This document shows positions 24,311-33,235 of a stretch of DNA of 64,000 nt, piece after piece. The stretch comes from Multivorans sp965238135 (GTDB lineage: Bacteria > Acidobacteriota > Thermoanaerobaculia > Multivoradales > Multivoraceae). Made by a program: the position numbers and the translations under genes. Every line of letters starts with the position of its first letter. The first letter of the stretch is position 1. Where the stretch lies: positions 1,302,001 through 1,366,000 of the forward strand of contig OZ250177.1 of assembly GCA_965238135.1 (NCBI GenBank). The letters run 5' to 3'. The notes under the pieces were generated by a model. That model saw only the letters and a list, made by a program, of their open reading frames with translations, was not told the DNA's origin and ran no database searches.

Positions 24311-26491
24311 TCAGGGACTGAGATTGAGGCGCGCCCCCACGTGCACCATCCGAGGCGCGCCGATCGTCACCAGACCGGTTCCGGAGATGCCGACCTGGAC
24401 TTCCTCGTCGAGCAGATTCTCGAACCCGGCGAAGACCTGCCAACGGCTGCTCAGGTTACGGGCGAGACTCAGGTCCACGACCGAGAAGCTCGAGAGGGGC
24501 CGCGTGTTCAGGTCGTCCTCGTACTGCTCGCCCACGAAGCGCAACCCCAGCCGTGCCTGCAGCACCTCGGGGTTCGCGTACTCGAGGCCGAGGCTCGTCG
24601 ACTGCTCGGGCGTCTGTGCCAGCCTCTTTCCCTCGAGTTCCGGGAAGTCGGCTGCGCTCTGGACCTCGGCGTTGCTGTAGAGGTAGGACACGTCGAGCCG
24701 CCATTCGTCGCCGAGCCGCTGGCGGAGTTCCGCCTCGAGCCCCTGAATGCGAGTGCGGTCCAGGTTGAGCCGCTGCCGGCACGACCCGCCGCCCGGTACG
24801 AAGCCGCAGGGCTGGAAGAACCGGCCGCTCGCGATCGAGGCGAGGGTGACGTTGGCGATGGGGTTCTCGACGCGGTTGATGAAGGCGTTGATAGACAGTC
24901 TGGAACCGCCCTGGTAGCGCACGGTCCCGAACTCGATGCCGGAAAGCCGCTCGGGCTCGAGCGTTTCATTCGCCTCGGTGATGTCGTTGCCCACCCGGAA
25001 CGGACGGTAGAGCTCGTTGACGGTCGGCGCCCGGAACGACCCGTACACCGAGCCGCGCAGGCGCCAGCCGAAGTCCAGGGCGTAGAGGAAGCCGATCCGC
25101 GGCGATGCTGCCGTCTCGTTCCGGTCCTCGAAGGCGTCTTCGCGACGGATCGAGCCGTCCGCCTTGTTGATCTCCAGCCGGCTGCCCGAACCGGTCTGCC
25201 AGCGGTCGATGCGGGCCCCGAGCTCGAGATGCAGCCGTTCGCCGAACTGCGCCCGGCGCTGCACGTAGGCGCCCGTGATCGCCTGATCGCCGCCCGCCAT
25301 GCGCCGACGGTTGAACTGCGTGGTGTAGAAGAAGTCCTCGTTGGTCGCCCCGTCGACGCTCCGCCATTCGGCGCCGGCGACCCACAGGCCCGATCCCACC
25401 TCGCCCTGCCACTGGGCGCCTAAACCGATGGCTTCCGAGTCGACCAGGAACTGATCGAGGGCCGGCCGCTCGGACGACCGGTCGCCCGCCTGCGCGCTGA
25501 ACCGGCTCGCGAACTCCTGTTCGTGGGTGAAACCGCGCAGCGTCCACGTGTCGCCCCGGCCGCTCACGACGTCCGCGCTAACGCGGAACGAGGTCAACTC
25601 CGTGTCGTTGCCGGTCAGCGGCGTGCCGTTGCCGCGATCCTCCGACAGGGTGTCGCCGCCGATGCTCACCGACACCGAGTCGCTGGGAGAAACCGTCAGG
25701 CGGCCGCCGAGGCTGGTCTGCTCAGAGAACGCATCGACATCGATCGGGCCGCGCCGGTCGTCGCGGACCACGGGGTAGCCGTCGCTGTCGAAACTCCTCG
25801 CCGACAGGGTCAGCGACGCGCGCTCGAACCCTTGGCCGAACCAGGCGTCGCCGGAGACGATCCCGTAATCGCCGCCCAACGCGGACAGCCGAAGCGAAGA
25901 TCCCGGCGCCGACGGTTCGGCAGTGACCAGGTGGATGACGCCGCCCAGGGCCGAGTTGCCCCACAGGCTCGAACCGCCGCCACGCACGACCTCGATCCGT
26001 TCCAGGCTTTCGCGGCCAACGCGGCCCCAGTAGATCCAGCCGCCGAAGGGGTCGTTCAGAGGCAGCCCGTCGAGCAGCACCAGGGTCCTGCTGACGCCGC
26101 TGGGGCCGATGCCGCGAAGCGAAACGCCCTGGCTGGTCGGATGGGCAACCATCGAGCTGTTGCGGCGGAAGAGACTGAAGCCGGGTACCCGGCGCAGCGC
26201 GTCGTCCAGGGTCACGGCCGGGCTGGCGCGGAGCTCGTCGCCGGTCAGCACGGACACGCTGGAGGTCACCTGCCCAAGTTCCTGCTCCGCTCGAGACGCC
26301 GTGACCACGATCGTCTCGGCAAGGGCGGGGTCCTCGACCGGTTCGGCGCCCTCGTCGTCCGCCGTGTCCGTCGCGGCAAGCGCCGCGGCAGCGGTCAGGG
26401 CCAAGGCAAACCCAAAGGCAAGGAGGAGGAAGTGAACGCGAAGACGACCGCCGGGCGTTAGCGTCGTCGAGGCGGTAGGCAGGGTCGGCAT
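24311..26491 (-). CDS. TonB-dependent outer-membrane receptor
   Basis: 726 residues from ATG 26491, with a signal peptide ('FLLLAFGFALALTAAAALAA'). A TonB-box-like 'ETIVVTASR' precedes the plug domain: 'TLDDALRRVPGF', 'GVSLRGIGPSGVSRTLVLLD', 'IERIEVVRGG'-type motif ('LERIEVVRGG'), 'LGGVIHLVT'. The rest is a beta-barrel ending in 'HVGARLNLSP', with an aromatic-poor terminus. Such receptors import siderophores, cobalamin or oligosaccharides; BtuB/CirA-like plugs resemble this one, but the ligand is not predictable. It starts ten bases after the LolA-like gene ends. Confidence 0.92.
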   Translation of the reverse strand: MPTLPTASTTLTPGGRLRVHFLLLAFGFALALTAAAALAATDTADDEGAEPVEDPALAETIVVTASRAEQELGQVTSSVSVLTGDELRASPAVTLDDALRRVPGFSLFRRNSSMVAHPTSQGVSLRGIGPSGVSRTLVLLDGLPLNDPFGGWIYWGRVGRESLERIEVVRGGGSSLWGNSALGGVIHLVTAEPSAPGSSLRLSALGGDYGIVSGDAWFGQGFERASLTLSARSFDSDGYPVVRDDRRGPIDVDAFSEQTSLGGRLTVSPSDSVSVSIGGDTLSEDRGNGTPLTGNDTELTSFRVSADVVSGRGDTWTLRGFTHEQEFASRFSAQAGDRSSERPALDQFLVDSEAIGLGAQWQGEVGSGLWVAGAEWRSVDGATNEDFFYTTQFNRRRMAGGDQAITGAYVQRRAQFGERLHLELGARIDRWQTGSGSRLEINKADGSIRREDAFEDRNETAASPRIGFLYALDFGWRLRGSVYGSFRAPTVNELYRPFRVGNDITEANETLEPERLSGIEFGTVRYQGGSRLSINAFINRVENPIANVTLASIASGRFFQPCGFVPGGGSCRQRLNLDRTRIQGLEAELRQRLGDEWRLDVSYLYSNAEVQSAADFPELEGKRLAQTPEQSTSLGLEYANPEVLQARLGLRFVGEQYEDDLNTRPLSSFSVVDLSLARNLSSRWQVFAGFENLLDEEVQVGISGTGLVTIGAPRMVHVGARLNLSP

Positions 26492-26501
26492 GCGCAAGCT
26501 C

Positions 26502-28007
26502 CTAGAGAGCCGGACCCGGCGTCTCCGGGTCGGCGGGAGCGGGCATGGTAAACGATGCGGGATCGACCTCCGCACCGGCTTCAGCTTCCTGGATCCTCAA
26601 CTCGGCGGCGACCTGACCCTCGACCGCGATCCGGATCGTCCCGGGCACCTTCAATCCGCCCACATCCGTGTAGTCGCTGATCGTCACCTCGAGCTCGCCG
26701 GTCGACCCCAGGAACGACCCGTCGAAGACGATCCGGCGCTCCAGGAAGTCCTCGCCGCCGAGATAGAGCACGCGCGCGGCGCCGTCCGCGGTCGCGATGT
26801 CGAGCCGGTAGGTCTCGTCGCGTTCGACCTTCTCCGTACCCGCCAGCGACACCTCGAAGCCGCGCTCCTCGCTATTCGCGAGCATGCCCCACAGGAAGTC
26901 GGAGAGGATCCCCACGGCCCCGACCATCTCCTCCGGCAGCGGCGCCGGCTCGATGATGCCCTGCATCGGCGATACGTTCCATGCCGTCTCGCCGTCGTAG
27001 GCCAGGATCATCGTCAGGCCCTGCAGGTCGATGTCGATGCGGAACGAACTGGGACGCGCGAAGGCCACCGTCATCGGCACTTCAAAGCCGAGCATGACGA
27101 CGGTGCCGGTGGCGCTTACCGTTTCGATGTCGGCGGCCGAGGTTCCGCGGGAGTTCTGGTAGCGCGACAGCACCTCGTCCAAGCCGAGCGCGGCGTCGGC
27201 CATCTGGCCCGGCATGAAGAAGATGTCGGGATCGATCTCCGGGTTGATCTCGTAGGAATCGAGGGTCAAGGGCATCTCACCCATCGAACTGACCAGGATC
27301 TGCCGGTGCGCCAGCATCAGGCCGTCGACCTCCCGGTAGTCTTCGAACCGAGTCGCCGTATCCTCCAGGCCGAATCCGAAATCCGCCTTGGAGACCCTCT
27401 TCTTCTCCAGCCCGTCTTCCGTACCGATGAAGACCTGCTGCGCCACACCGCCAGGCGCGGTGACCACGAGCTTCCAGGCTTCACCACTCTCGATCTCTTC
27501 GCGGCCCGCAAGCTCCACCTGGTAACCAGGCTGCCCGTACTCGAACCAGGGGCTGCTCAGCGCGGCGTCGGCGGCCTGCGCAGCCGCCAGATCTCCTTCG
27601 AAGGCGGCAGGCTTGGCCTGGCCGGGCTGCTGGCCCCAGGCCTGCTCGCCGTCGAACGCCTGGATCAGCGTCATGCCGCCGAAGTCGCCTTCCACCCGAA
27701 CCTGATTCGGCCGACGCAGGTGAATCGTGAACGGGGCCTCCATACCCTGCACCGACATCGTCCCAGTGGCCCTCGCTCCCTGAATCGCGCGCAACTTCTC
27801 GAGGCCGCCCCGAGCTTCGTAGTGCATTGCCAGCACCCGGTCGAGTTCGCTGGGCTCGGCCGTCTCCTGGGTCCATGCCGGCCCGACCACCGCACCAAGC
27901 GCCAGGATGGCCAGACACGCGCCGACTCGCTCCGTTCGCCGCCTGTTCCGTACGCCGCGCCCCGTTCCTGCGCGAGCTGCTGAGCCGATCGGTGCAGATC
28001 CCTTCAT
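26502..28007 (-). CDS. Exported protein with two tandem LolA/LolB-like domains
   Basis: 501 residues from ATG 28007, with GGAGG four to five bases upstream. A signal peptide covers about residues 20-45 ('ACLAILALGAVVGPAWTQ'). Two repeats of an outer-membrane lipoprotein-sorting (LolA-like) beta-sheet fold are visible. The first runs from 'LDRVLAMHYEARGG' through 'MTLIQAFDGEQAW'; the second from 'LDEVLSRYQNSRG' through 'LTMILAYDGETAW'. The parallel '(G)MTLIxAxDGExAW' motifs show internal duplication. These proteins bind lipid or lipoprotein acyl chains in the periplasm. The next gene encodes a TonB receptor, so a role in outer-membrane assembly or ligand handling is possible. Confidence 0.8.
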   Translation of the reverse strand: MKGSAPIGSAARAGTGRGVRNRRRTERVGACLAILALGAVVGPAWTQETAEPSELDRVLAMHYEARGGLEKLRAIQGARATGTMSVQGMEAPFTIHLRRPNQVRVEGDFGGMTLIQAFDGEQAWGQQPGQAKPAAFEGDLAAAQAADAALSSPWFEYGQPGYQVELAGREEIESGEAWKLVVTAPGGVAQQVFIGTEDGLEKKRVSKADFGFGLEDTATRFEDYREVDGLMLAHRQILVSSMGEMPLTLDSYEINPEIDPDIFFMPGQMADAALGLDEVLSRYQNSRGTSAADIETVSATGTVVMLGFEVPMTVAFARPSSFRIDIDLQGLTMILAYDGETAWNVSPMQGIIEPAPLPEEMVGAVGILSDFLWGMLANSEERGFEVSLAGTEKVERDETYRLDIATADGAARVLYLGGEDFLERRIVFDGSFLGSTGELEVTISDYTDVGGLKVPGTIRIAVEGQVAAELRIQEAEAGAEVDPASFTMPAPADPETPGPAL

Positions 28008-28326
28008 CTCATCCTCCGCTGGCCGTCCGCCGCGAGGCCCGCCGGTGACCGCCAAGCCGGCTCGCTGCCCGAAATCTGTGCCGGAATGATACCCGAACGG
28101 GTTGGCGAAGAACGGCGCGGGCGACGACGCCAAGACCCAGGATATCGCCTGGGTGGCTTTGCGCAACCTCTGAGAACAAAGAGGGTTACGGTCGACCACG
28201 AGGTTTGGCGGGTGCGAGGATCCAAAGCTCCCGCCGAGCTGTTTCGAGCACCGTCGAACCCGGCGGACTGGAATCGCCTCGATCCACGGGCCGTTTCTCC
28301 TCTACGATTCGTCAACGAACCGTTCC
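28008..28326. other. Divergent intergenic region
   Basis: 319 bases separate the divergent LolA-like and DUF898 genes and must contain both promoters. An imperfect inverted repeat AACCTCT/AGAGGGTT lies at 28165-28187. I see no credible small gene, tRNA or riboswitch. Confidence 0.4.
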
Positions 28327-29517
28327 ATGAACGAGGAAAGACAGGGCGACGGCATCGACGCGGGCGCGGGTTCCGGGGTAGACCCCGGCGCCGCAGCCGG
28401 GGCATGGTCGCTGTCTTCTGCCGCTTCCTTCGGAAGCGCTATCGGTGAGGTGCTCGCGGCCGGCGCCGACGACCACCCTCCGCTGGCGCCGGAAGCCGCC
28501 GAGTCCCAAACTCAGCGGCTGCGCTTCACCGCCGGCGGGTGGGAGTACTTCCGCATCTGGATCGTCAACGTCGCGCTGACGCTTCTCACCCTGGGTATCT
28601 ACTCGGCCTGGGCGAAGGTGCGGGCGCGGCGCTACTTCTACGGCAACATCTGGCTCGGCGACGCGGCCTTCGACTACACGGCGAATCCGGTGGCCATCCT
28701 GCGGGGACGGATTCTGGTCGCGGTCGTAGCGGTTGCCCTGTGGTTCGCCAACCTCTTCTCCATCTTCTACTACTACGCGGCGCTGGCCGTGCTGGCGCCG
28801 CTCGTGCCCTGGGTCGTGGTCCGCGCGCGAACCTTCCAACTCCGCAATTCCAGGTATCGCGGCATCGCCTTCGACTTCAAGGGGCGGTTCTGGGACGCCG
28901 CCGTCTGGTATCCGCTGATGGCCGTTGCGTCCCTGGTCACCCTGGGGCTGGCCTGGCCATTCAGGGTCTTCGGCCGCGACCGCTTCCTCATCACCGAGTC
29001 TCGCTTCGGCAACAAACCGTTCCGCTTCATCGGCGAAGCCAATCCCTACTACGGCGTCTACGTGGTCGTCTGGGTGCTGACCATGATTCTGTTCATCGGC
29101 TCCTGCTTCGTTCTCATCAGCCTGACCTTCAATCCCGATTCTGAAGCGCAATCTCCCGCGGCGAACTTCGTCATGCCGGTGTTCTTCGCCCTGGTGGGGC
29201 TGGTCTCGTTCGTCTACATCCGGACCCGTCTGCTCAGCTACCGCTGGAGTTGCACCCAACTCGGCGACAGCGACTTCATCCTGCAACTCTCCTTCGGAAC
29301 CATGTTGTGGCTCTACGCCAGCAACACCGCCCTGATCATCGCCACCTTCGGCCTGTTCGCGCCGTTCGCCAGGATCCGCGTGCTGCGCTACGTCGTGGAT
29401 CAGTTCCTCGTCATGCAGCCGCTCGGCGAGGTTACGTTCGAAGCCGGCGACGCCCAGCGCCTGGGCGCGACGGGCGCCGAGGCGGCGGGCGAGTTCGGCC
29501 TGGAGATCGGGATATGA
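28327..29517 (+). CDS. DUF898 (YjgN-like) multi-pass membrane protein
   Basis: 396 residues. After a ~65-residue soluble N-terminus the protein has six or more hydrophobic helices. DUF898 landmarks are present twice: 'LLTLGIYSAWAKVRARRYFY' (about 90-109) and 'IIATFGLFAPFARIRVLRYV', and also 'LVTLGLAWPFRVFGRDRFL'. The repeated 'T-L-G-x-x-x-P/A-x-x-x-x-R' pattern suggests duplicated helical units. E. coli YjgN is an inner-membrane protein of unknown function. The stop overlaps the start of the M48 peptidase gene (ATGA), so the pair is coupled. Confidence 0.85.
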   Translation: MNEERQGDGIDAGAGSGVDPGAAAGAWSLSSAASFGSAIGEVLAAGADDHPPLAPEAAESQTQRLRFTAGGWEYFRIWIVNVALTLLTLGIYSAWAKVRARRYFYGNIWLGDAAFDYTANPVAILRGRILVAVVAVALWFANLFSIFYYYAALAVLAPLVPWVVVRARTFQLRNSRYRGIAFDFKGRFWDAAVWYPLMAVASLVTLGLAWPFRVFGRDRFLITESRFGNKPFRFIGEANPYYGVYVVVWVLTMILFIGSCFVLISLTFNPDSEAQSPAANFVMPVFFALVGLVSFVYIRTRLLSYRWSCTQLGDSDFILQLSFGTMLWLYASNTALIIATFGLFAPFARIRVLRYVVDQFLVMQPLGEVTFEAGDAQRLGATGAEAAGEFGLEIGI

Positions 29518-30581
29518 GCGCCGTTGCCTGCCACTACTACGACGGTCGCACCTCCGATCGGCGAAACGCGGAGCTGACGATCACCGCCGACGGCGACTTG
29601 ATCGTCGCCATCGGCGGCATCGACTCGCGCCGGCTCCACTCGCTGGCGGATGTCCGGATTCCCAACCGCATCGCCAACACCCCGCGGCATATCCGCCTGC
29701 CCGACGGCGCCTCGTGCGAGGTACGCGACAACGACACGTTGGACGCAATGCAGGCCCGCGCCGAACACGGCCCCCAACCACTCGGCCGGCGATTCGAGCG
29801 TCTTCTCCACCGAACCGACAGCACTTGGCGTGGGGCGGCTGCCGCTCTGGCGGTGACGGCCGCGATCCTCCTCTCGTTCACGGAGTGGGGCGCCCCAGCG
29901 GTGGCCACGGTCGTCGTGGCCGCGACGCCTCCCGAGGTCGAAGCGGTCATCGGCGAGAACCTGATCACCCTGTTGCTCCAATTCGACGCTCTTGAACCCA
30001 CCGAACTCGATCAGAAGCAGCAGAACGATATTTTGAGCGCCTTCTATGAGATGAAGGACGACACCGGCGTCGAGGCTACGCACCTCGGCTTCTTCTCCGC
30101 ACCCGGATTCGGCCCGAACGCCTTTGCCCTGCCGGGGGGCACCATCGTCCTCACCGACGAACTGGTCGAACTGGCCGAGGACGACGAGGAGATCGTCGCG
30201 GTCCTCGCCCACGAAGTCGGGCACGTGGCTGGCCGCCACGTCATGCGACGCCTCGCCCAGACCTCCTCCATGCTCGTCCTGTGGACCGCCTTCATCGGAG
30301 ATGCGTCGGTCGCCACGCTGTCCATCCTGGCGCCGGAGCGGTTGCTCGCACAGCGCTACTCGCGCGCCTTCGAACGTGACGCCGACCAGTTCGCCTTCGA
30401 CTACCTGCTTGGAGCCGGCATCGCGCCGACACGTCTGGGCGACATCCTGCAGCGACTCGAAAGGGCCCACGCCCGAAGCGGCACTCCCAACTGGACGGCC
30501 AGCCATCCCGGGACTGAAGGGCGCGCACGAAATGCAGCGGAGGCCGCGGAAACAGCCGGCGGCGCCGAAGGTCAAGAGTGA
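29514..30581 (+). CDS. M48-family membrane metallopeptidase
   Basis: 355 residues from ATG 29514, coupled to DUF898. Residues 1-95 are a soluble beta-rich region, followed by a membrane segment ('AAAALAVTAAILLSF'). The zinc site is 'LAHEVGHVAGRH' (HExxH, about 233-245), and the third ligand Glu is in 'SRAFERDADQFAFDYL'. 'GGTIVLTDELVEL' before it is typical of M48C (HtpX/BepA-like) peptidases. It likely degrades or processes membrane or envelope proteins, and the DUF898 protein may be partner or substrate. The C-terminal tail is Ala/Glu-rich and disordered. Confidence 0.9.
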   Translation: MSAVACHYYDGRTSDRRNAELTITADGDLIVAIGGIDSRRLHSLADVRIPNRIANTPRHIRLPDGASCEVRDNDTLDAMQARAEHGPQPLGRRFERLLHRTDSTWRGAAAALAVTAAILLSFTEWGAPAVATVVVAATPPEVEAVIGENLITLLLQFDALEPTELDQKQQNDILSAFYEMKDDTGVEATHLGFFSAPGFGPNAFALPGGTIVLTDELVELAEDDEEIVAVLAHEVGHVAGRHVMRRLAQTSSMLVLWTAFIGDASVATLSILAPERLLAQRYSRAFERDADQFAFDYLLGAGIAPTRLGDILQRLERAHARSGTPNWTASHPGTEGRARNAAEAAETAGGAEGQE

Positions 30582-30679
30582 ACCTCCGGCGGCCCGCGGC
30601 ATATTCTCGGGCCACACGACTGAAGCAAGCGACGCGGGCCGCGGCAGACTGACCGGGCCCGCAGCAGGAGGCACCTGTC

Positions 30680-31531
30680 ATGCAGAAACTGACCCAGGCC
30701 CAGCTCGAACAGTGGGCCATCGACGGCTACATCCGCGTCGAACAGGCGCTGTCACCGGACCAAGTCGCGTTCTTCGACGCCGAACTCGACCGCGTCCGCC
30801 AGCTCCCCGGCTGGGAACCCAACCCGGACGGACCGCTCGGCCACTACGCCTGGCTCGACCACGCCATCGACCGGGATCCCGAGGGCTTCATGGACCGCCG
30901 CGTCCTGCTCCACTACGACCAGGCGTTCCTCGACCTGATGGACTCTTCGCCCGTCTTCGACCTGGTCACCGACATCATGGGGCCCTACGTCGTGCTCAGC
31001 ATGAGCCAGGCGATCGTCCGTCCGTCCAACCCCAAGTGGCCCGGCTACACCCACACCGACGGCGGCGAAGCGCTGCGCCGCATCCGCGTCACCGAGACCA
31101 GTCTGCCCTTGGCGATGAAGGCGCTCTACCTGCTCTCCGACGTGACCGGCGACGACTGCGGCAACTTCACCGTCTTCCCCGGCAGCCACATGCGTCCCTT
31201 CCCCGACCGCCCGTACCCGGCGCCGGGACCGAAGACCCCGGGCGCGGTCCAGCTCGCGGGCAAAGCCGGCGACTGCATCCTCTTTCCGCACTCCCTGTGG
31301 CACGGCCCGTCCGTCAACGCCTCCCCGCGCGCCCGCAAGACGATCCTCTACAACTACTGCCAGTTGTTCCTGCGCACGTATGACCCGGCGCCCACCGCGG
31401 AGATTCTGGCGCGATGCACGCCGAGGCAGCGGCGCCTGCTCGGTGACCTCGGCTACGACTTCCGGCCGGGATCGTATTTCTATGCGCCGCAGGATCAGGT
31501 GGACCTGATCGTGGGCGAGGGTTCGGGGTAG
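30680..31531 (+). CDS. Phytanoyl-CoA dioxygenase (PhyH) family Fe(II)/2-oxoglutarate oxygenase
   Basis: 283 residues. The iron-binding triad is H125/D127 in 'YTHTDGGE' and H208 in 'SLWHGPSVNAS'; R217 after it would bind 2-oxoglutarate. 'NFTVFPGSHM' is the family's strand before the distal histidine. These enzymes hydroxylate diverse small molecules, and the substrate is unknown. It starts about 100 bases after the M48 gene, with GCAGGAGG nearby as ribosome site. It appears to stand alone; the next gene is a convergent GST fragment. Confidence 0.88.
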   Translation: MQKLTQAQLEQWAIDGYIRVEQALSPDQVAFFDAELDRVRQLPGWEPNPDGPLGHYAWLDHAIDRDPEGFMDRRVLLHYDQAFLDLMDSSPVFDLVTDIMGPYVVLSMSQAIVRPSNPKWPGYTHTDGGEALRRIRVTETSLPLAMKALYLLSDVTGDDCGNFTVFPGSHMRPFPDRPYPAPGPKTPGAVQLAGKAGDCILFPHSLWHGPSVNASPRARKTILYNYCQLFLRTYDPAPTAEILARCTPRQRRLLGDLGYDFRPGSYFYAPQDQVDLIVGEGSG

Positions 31532-31542
31532 CCCCCGGCAAC

Positions 31543-31836
31543 TCATGGAGAACCAGATGCCGGCCAGACGCCGCGGTCGGGGTACAGGTCGGCCAGACGC
31601 TCTGCGATCGCGGAGGTGTCGAAGGTGGCGAAACCCTGCCCGGGCTCGCCCTCCCAAAGCACCGGCACGAGGCGCGTCGGCGACAGCGCGTCGATAGTCC
31701 GCTCCCAGTCCTCGGAATCGAACTTCAGCATCCGCTCCGCGAACGGAATGCCGAGTTGGGTCATCAGCGCCCAGGGCCGGAGCGACCAGGACGAGTAGTT
31801 CTTGTTGCCGATGACCAGGGTGAGCGGCCGCGTCAT
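31543..31836 (-). pseudogene. Truncated glutathione S-transferase (N-terminal domain only)
   Basis: 97 residues cover only the thioredoxin-like N-terminal domain: 'LVIGNKNYSSWSLRPWALM' with the catalytic Ser/Tyr region, 'RLVPVLWEGE', and 'FDTSAIAERLADLYP'. Related GSTs continue for another ~120 residues of helical C-terminal domain after 'GVWPA', but here the frame stops three residues later and the convergent PhyH gene begins. It is probably a remnant cut by a deletion, though a single-domain protein could still fold. Confidence 0.7.
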
Positions 31837-31899
31837 GGGCGGCAGAGCCTATAGCGCACAGAGTTGACGGAGTAGGTGCAGGCGCTATCCTGAACGACG

Positions 31900-32856
31900 G
31901 TGCTTCACCGCAAACGTCCGCGCGTTCCAATCGCTCTGGCTGCGGCCCTTCTCCTGGCCGCGCCCTTCGGCGCGCCGACCGGCGCCCAGGCGGGCTCGAA
32001 CGGGCCACCGCCGGGCGACATCGACGGCCTGTGGGACTTCGCCACCGCTACACCGCTGCAGCGGCCGTCGGCCTACGCGGAGCGGGAGTACTTCACCGCC
32101 GAACAGGCGGGCCAGTTCGAACGCGACACGATCGAGCGTCGCGCAGAGGCGCAGAAGCGGCGCCCGAGCGTCCATGCGCCCTACTGGCTCGACCACGGCC
32201 GCAACGTGCAGGAGTCACGCCGAACGTCGCTGATCTTCGACCCGTCCAACGGCCGCATCCCGCCGATGACCGAGGACGGCAGACGGCGAGCCCAGAAACG
32301 ACGCGACCGGCGCGCGCGGCCGCCGGCCGGACCGGAGGACCGCAACCTCTGGGAACGCTGCCTGATGGGTTTCAACGCCGGACCGCCGATGGACCCGGGG
32401 GCCTACAACAACAACGTGCTGATCCTGGTGACCGAGGACACCGTCGCGCTCCTGAACGAGATGGTCCACGAAACCCGGATCGTCCCCCTCGACGATCAGC
32501 CCCGCCTCCCCGAGCATCTGCGCCAGTTCAAGGGCGACTCCCGGGGCTACTGGGACCGCGAAACCCTGGTCGTCGAAACCCGCAACTTCGATCCCCGGAT
32601 CAGCTTCCAGGGCTCAGGCGGCAACATGCGCCTCGTCGAGCGCTTCACCCGCTTCGACCACACCACCCTCATCTACGAGTACACGATCGACGATCCGGAG
32701 TCCTTCAACCGCCCTTGGAGCGCCCGGATGGAAATGAAGAAGTCGGACCAGGCGCTCTTCGAGTACGCCTGCCACGAAGGCAACTACGGCCTCAAGAACA
32801 TCCTGGAGTACGCCCGCGCTAACGAGAAACGGGCCGAAGAGGCTCCAGCAGACTGA
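31900..32856 (+). CDS. Secreted conserved-type protein of unknown function
   Basis: 318 residues from GTG 31900. The signal peptide 'PIALAAALLLAAPFGAPTGA' is followed by 'DIDGLWDFATATPLQRP', a motif I have seen only in uncharacterised exported proteins of environmental bacteria. A basic patch ('RRRAQKRRDRRAR') lies mid-protein, then 'MGFNAGPPMDPG', 'YNNNVLILVTED' and beta-strand-rich segments to 'EYACHEGNYGLKNIL'. The fold looks like a mixed beta-sheet lipid- or ligand-binding domain, but I cannot assign a family. The C-terminus overlaps the convergent PIN gene by 38 bases. Confidence 0.75.
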   Translation: MLHRKRPRVPIALAAALLLAAPFGAPTGAQAGSNGPPPGDIDGLWDFATATPLQRPSAYAEREYFTAEQAGQFERDTIERRAEAQKRRPSVHAPYWLDHGRNVQESRRTSLIFDPSNGRIPPMTEDGRRRAQKRRDRRARPPAGPEDRNLWERCLMGFNAGPPMDPGAYNNNVLILVTEDTVALLNEMVHETRIVPLDDQPRLPEHLRQFKGDSRGYWDRETLVVETRNFDPRISFQGSGGNMRLVERFTRFDHTTLIYEYTIDDPESFNRPWSARMEMKKSDQALFEYACHEGNYGLKNILEYARANEKRAEEAPAD

Positions 32857-33235
32857 CGTTGGGCAACCGCGCCGCCTTGCGGTCGAAGGTGTAGAGGGGT
32901 ACAGCCCCGGCTCGTTTCGCCGCGGCCGCGATCATGCGGTCCGCGAAGTCGGCGCCGCCGAGACGATAGCCACCGGCCGCCTCCACTACCTCACTAGCCC
33001 ACTCGATCTGCAAGGCCGCGACGTTCAACAGTTCACTCAAGACGGTCGCCACCTGGTCGCGGCTATACCGGTAGGTGTACTCCAGCGCCCAGACCAACTC
33101 CACCAGGACTTCGCGGCTGACGAAGCCCGGATCTTCCAGGGTCAACCGTCGCAATAGTCTTGCGGCTGCCTCCGCCTGCTCTTCGTCATCCCGGAGGAGA
33201 AACCGAAGCAGGACGTTGGTGTCGAGCGCTATCAC
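32819..33235 (-). CDS. PIN-domain ribonuclease, VapC-like toxin
   Basis: 138 residues from a GTG that overlaps the antitoxin stop (GTGA). PIN-domain acidic residues are visible at 'IALDTNVLLRFLLRDD' (D5), 'REVLVELVWAL' (the helix Glu), 'GGADFADRMIA' and 'YTFDRKAARL'. All four positions look intact, so the nuclease should be active. The partner is an AbrB-type antitoxin directly upstream. Confidence 0.88.
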   Translation of the reverse strand: MIALDTNVLLRFLLRDDEEQAEAAARLLRRLTLEDPGFVSREVLVELVWALEYTYRYSRDQVATVLSELLNVAALQIEWASEVVEAAGGYRLGGADFADRMIAAAAKRAGAVPLYTFDRKAARLPNVSLLEPLRPVSR

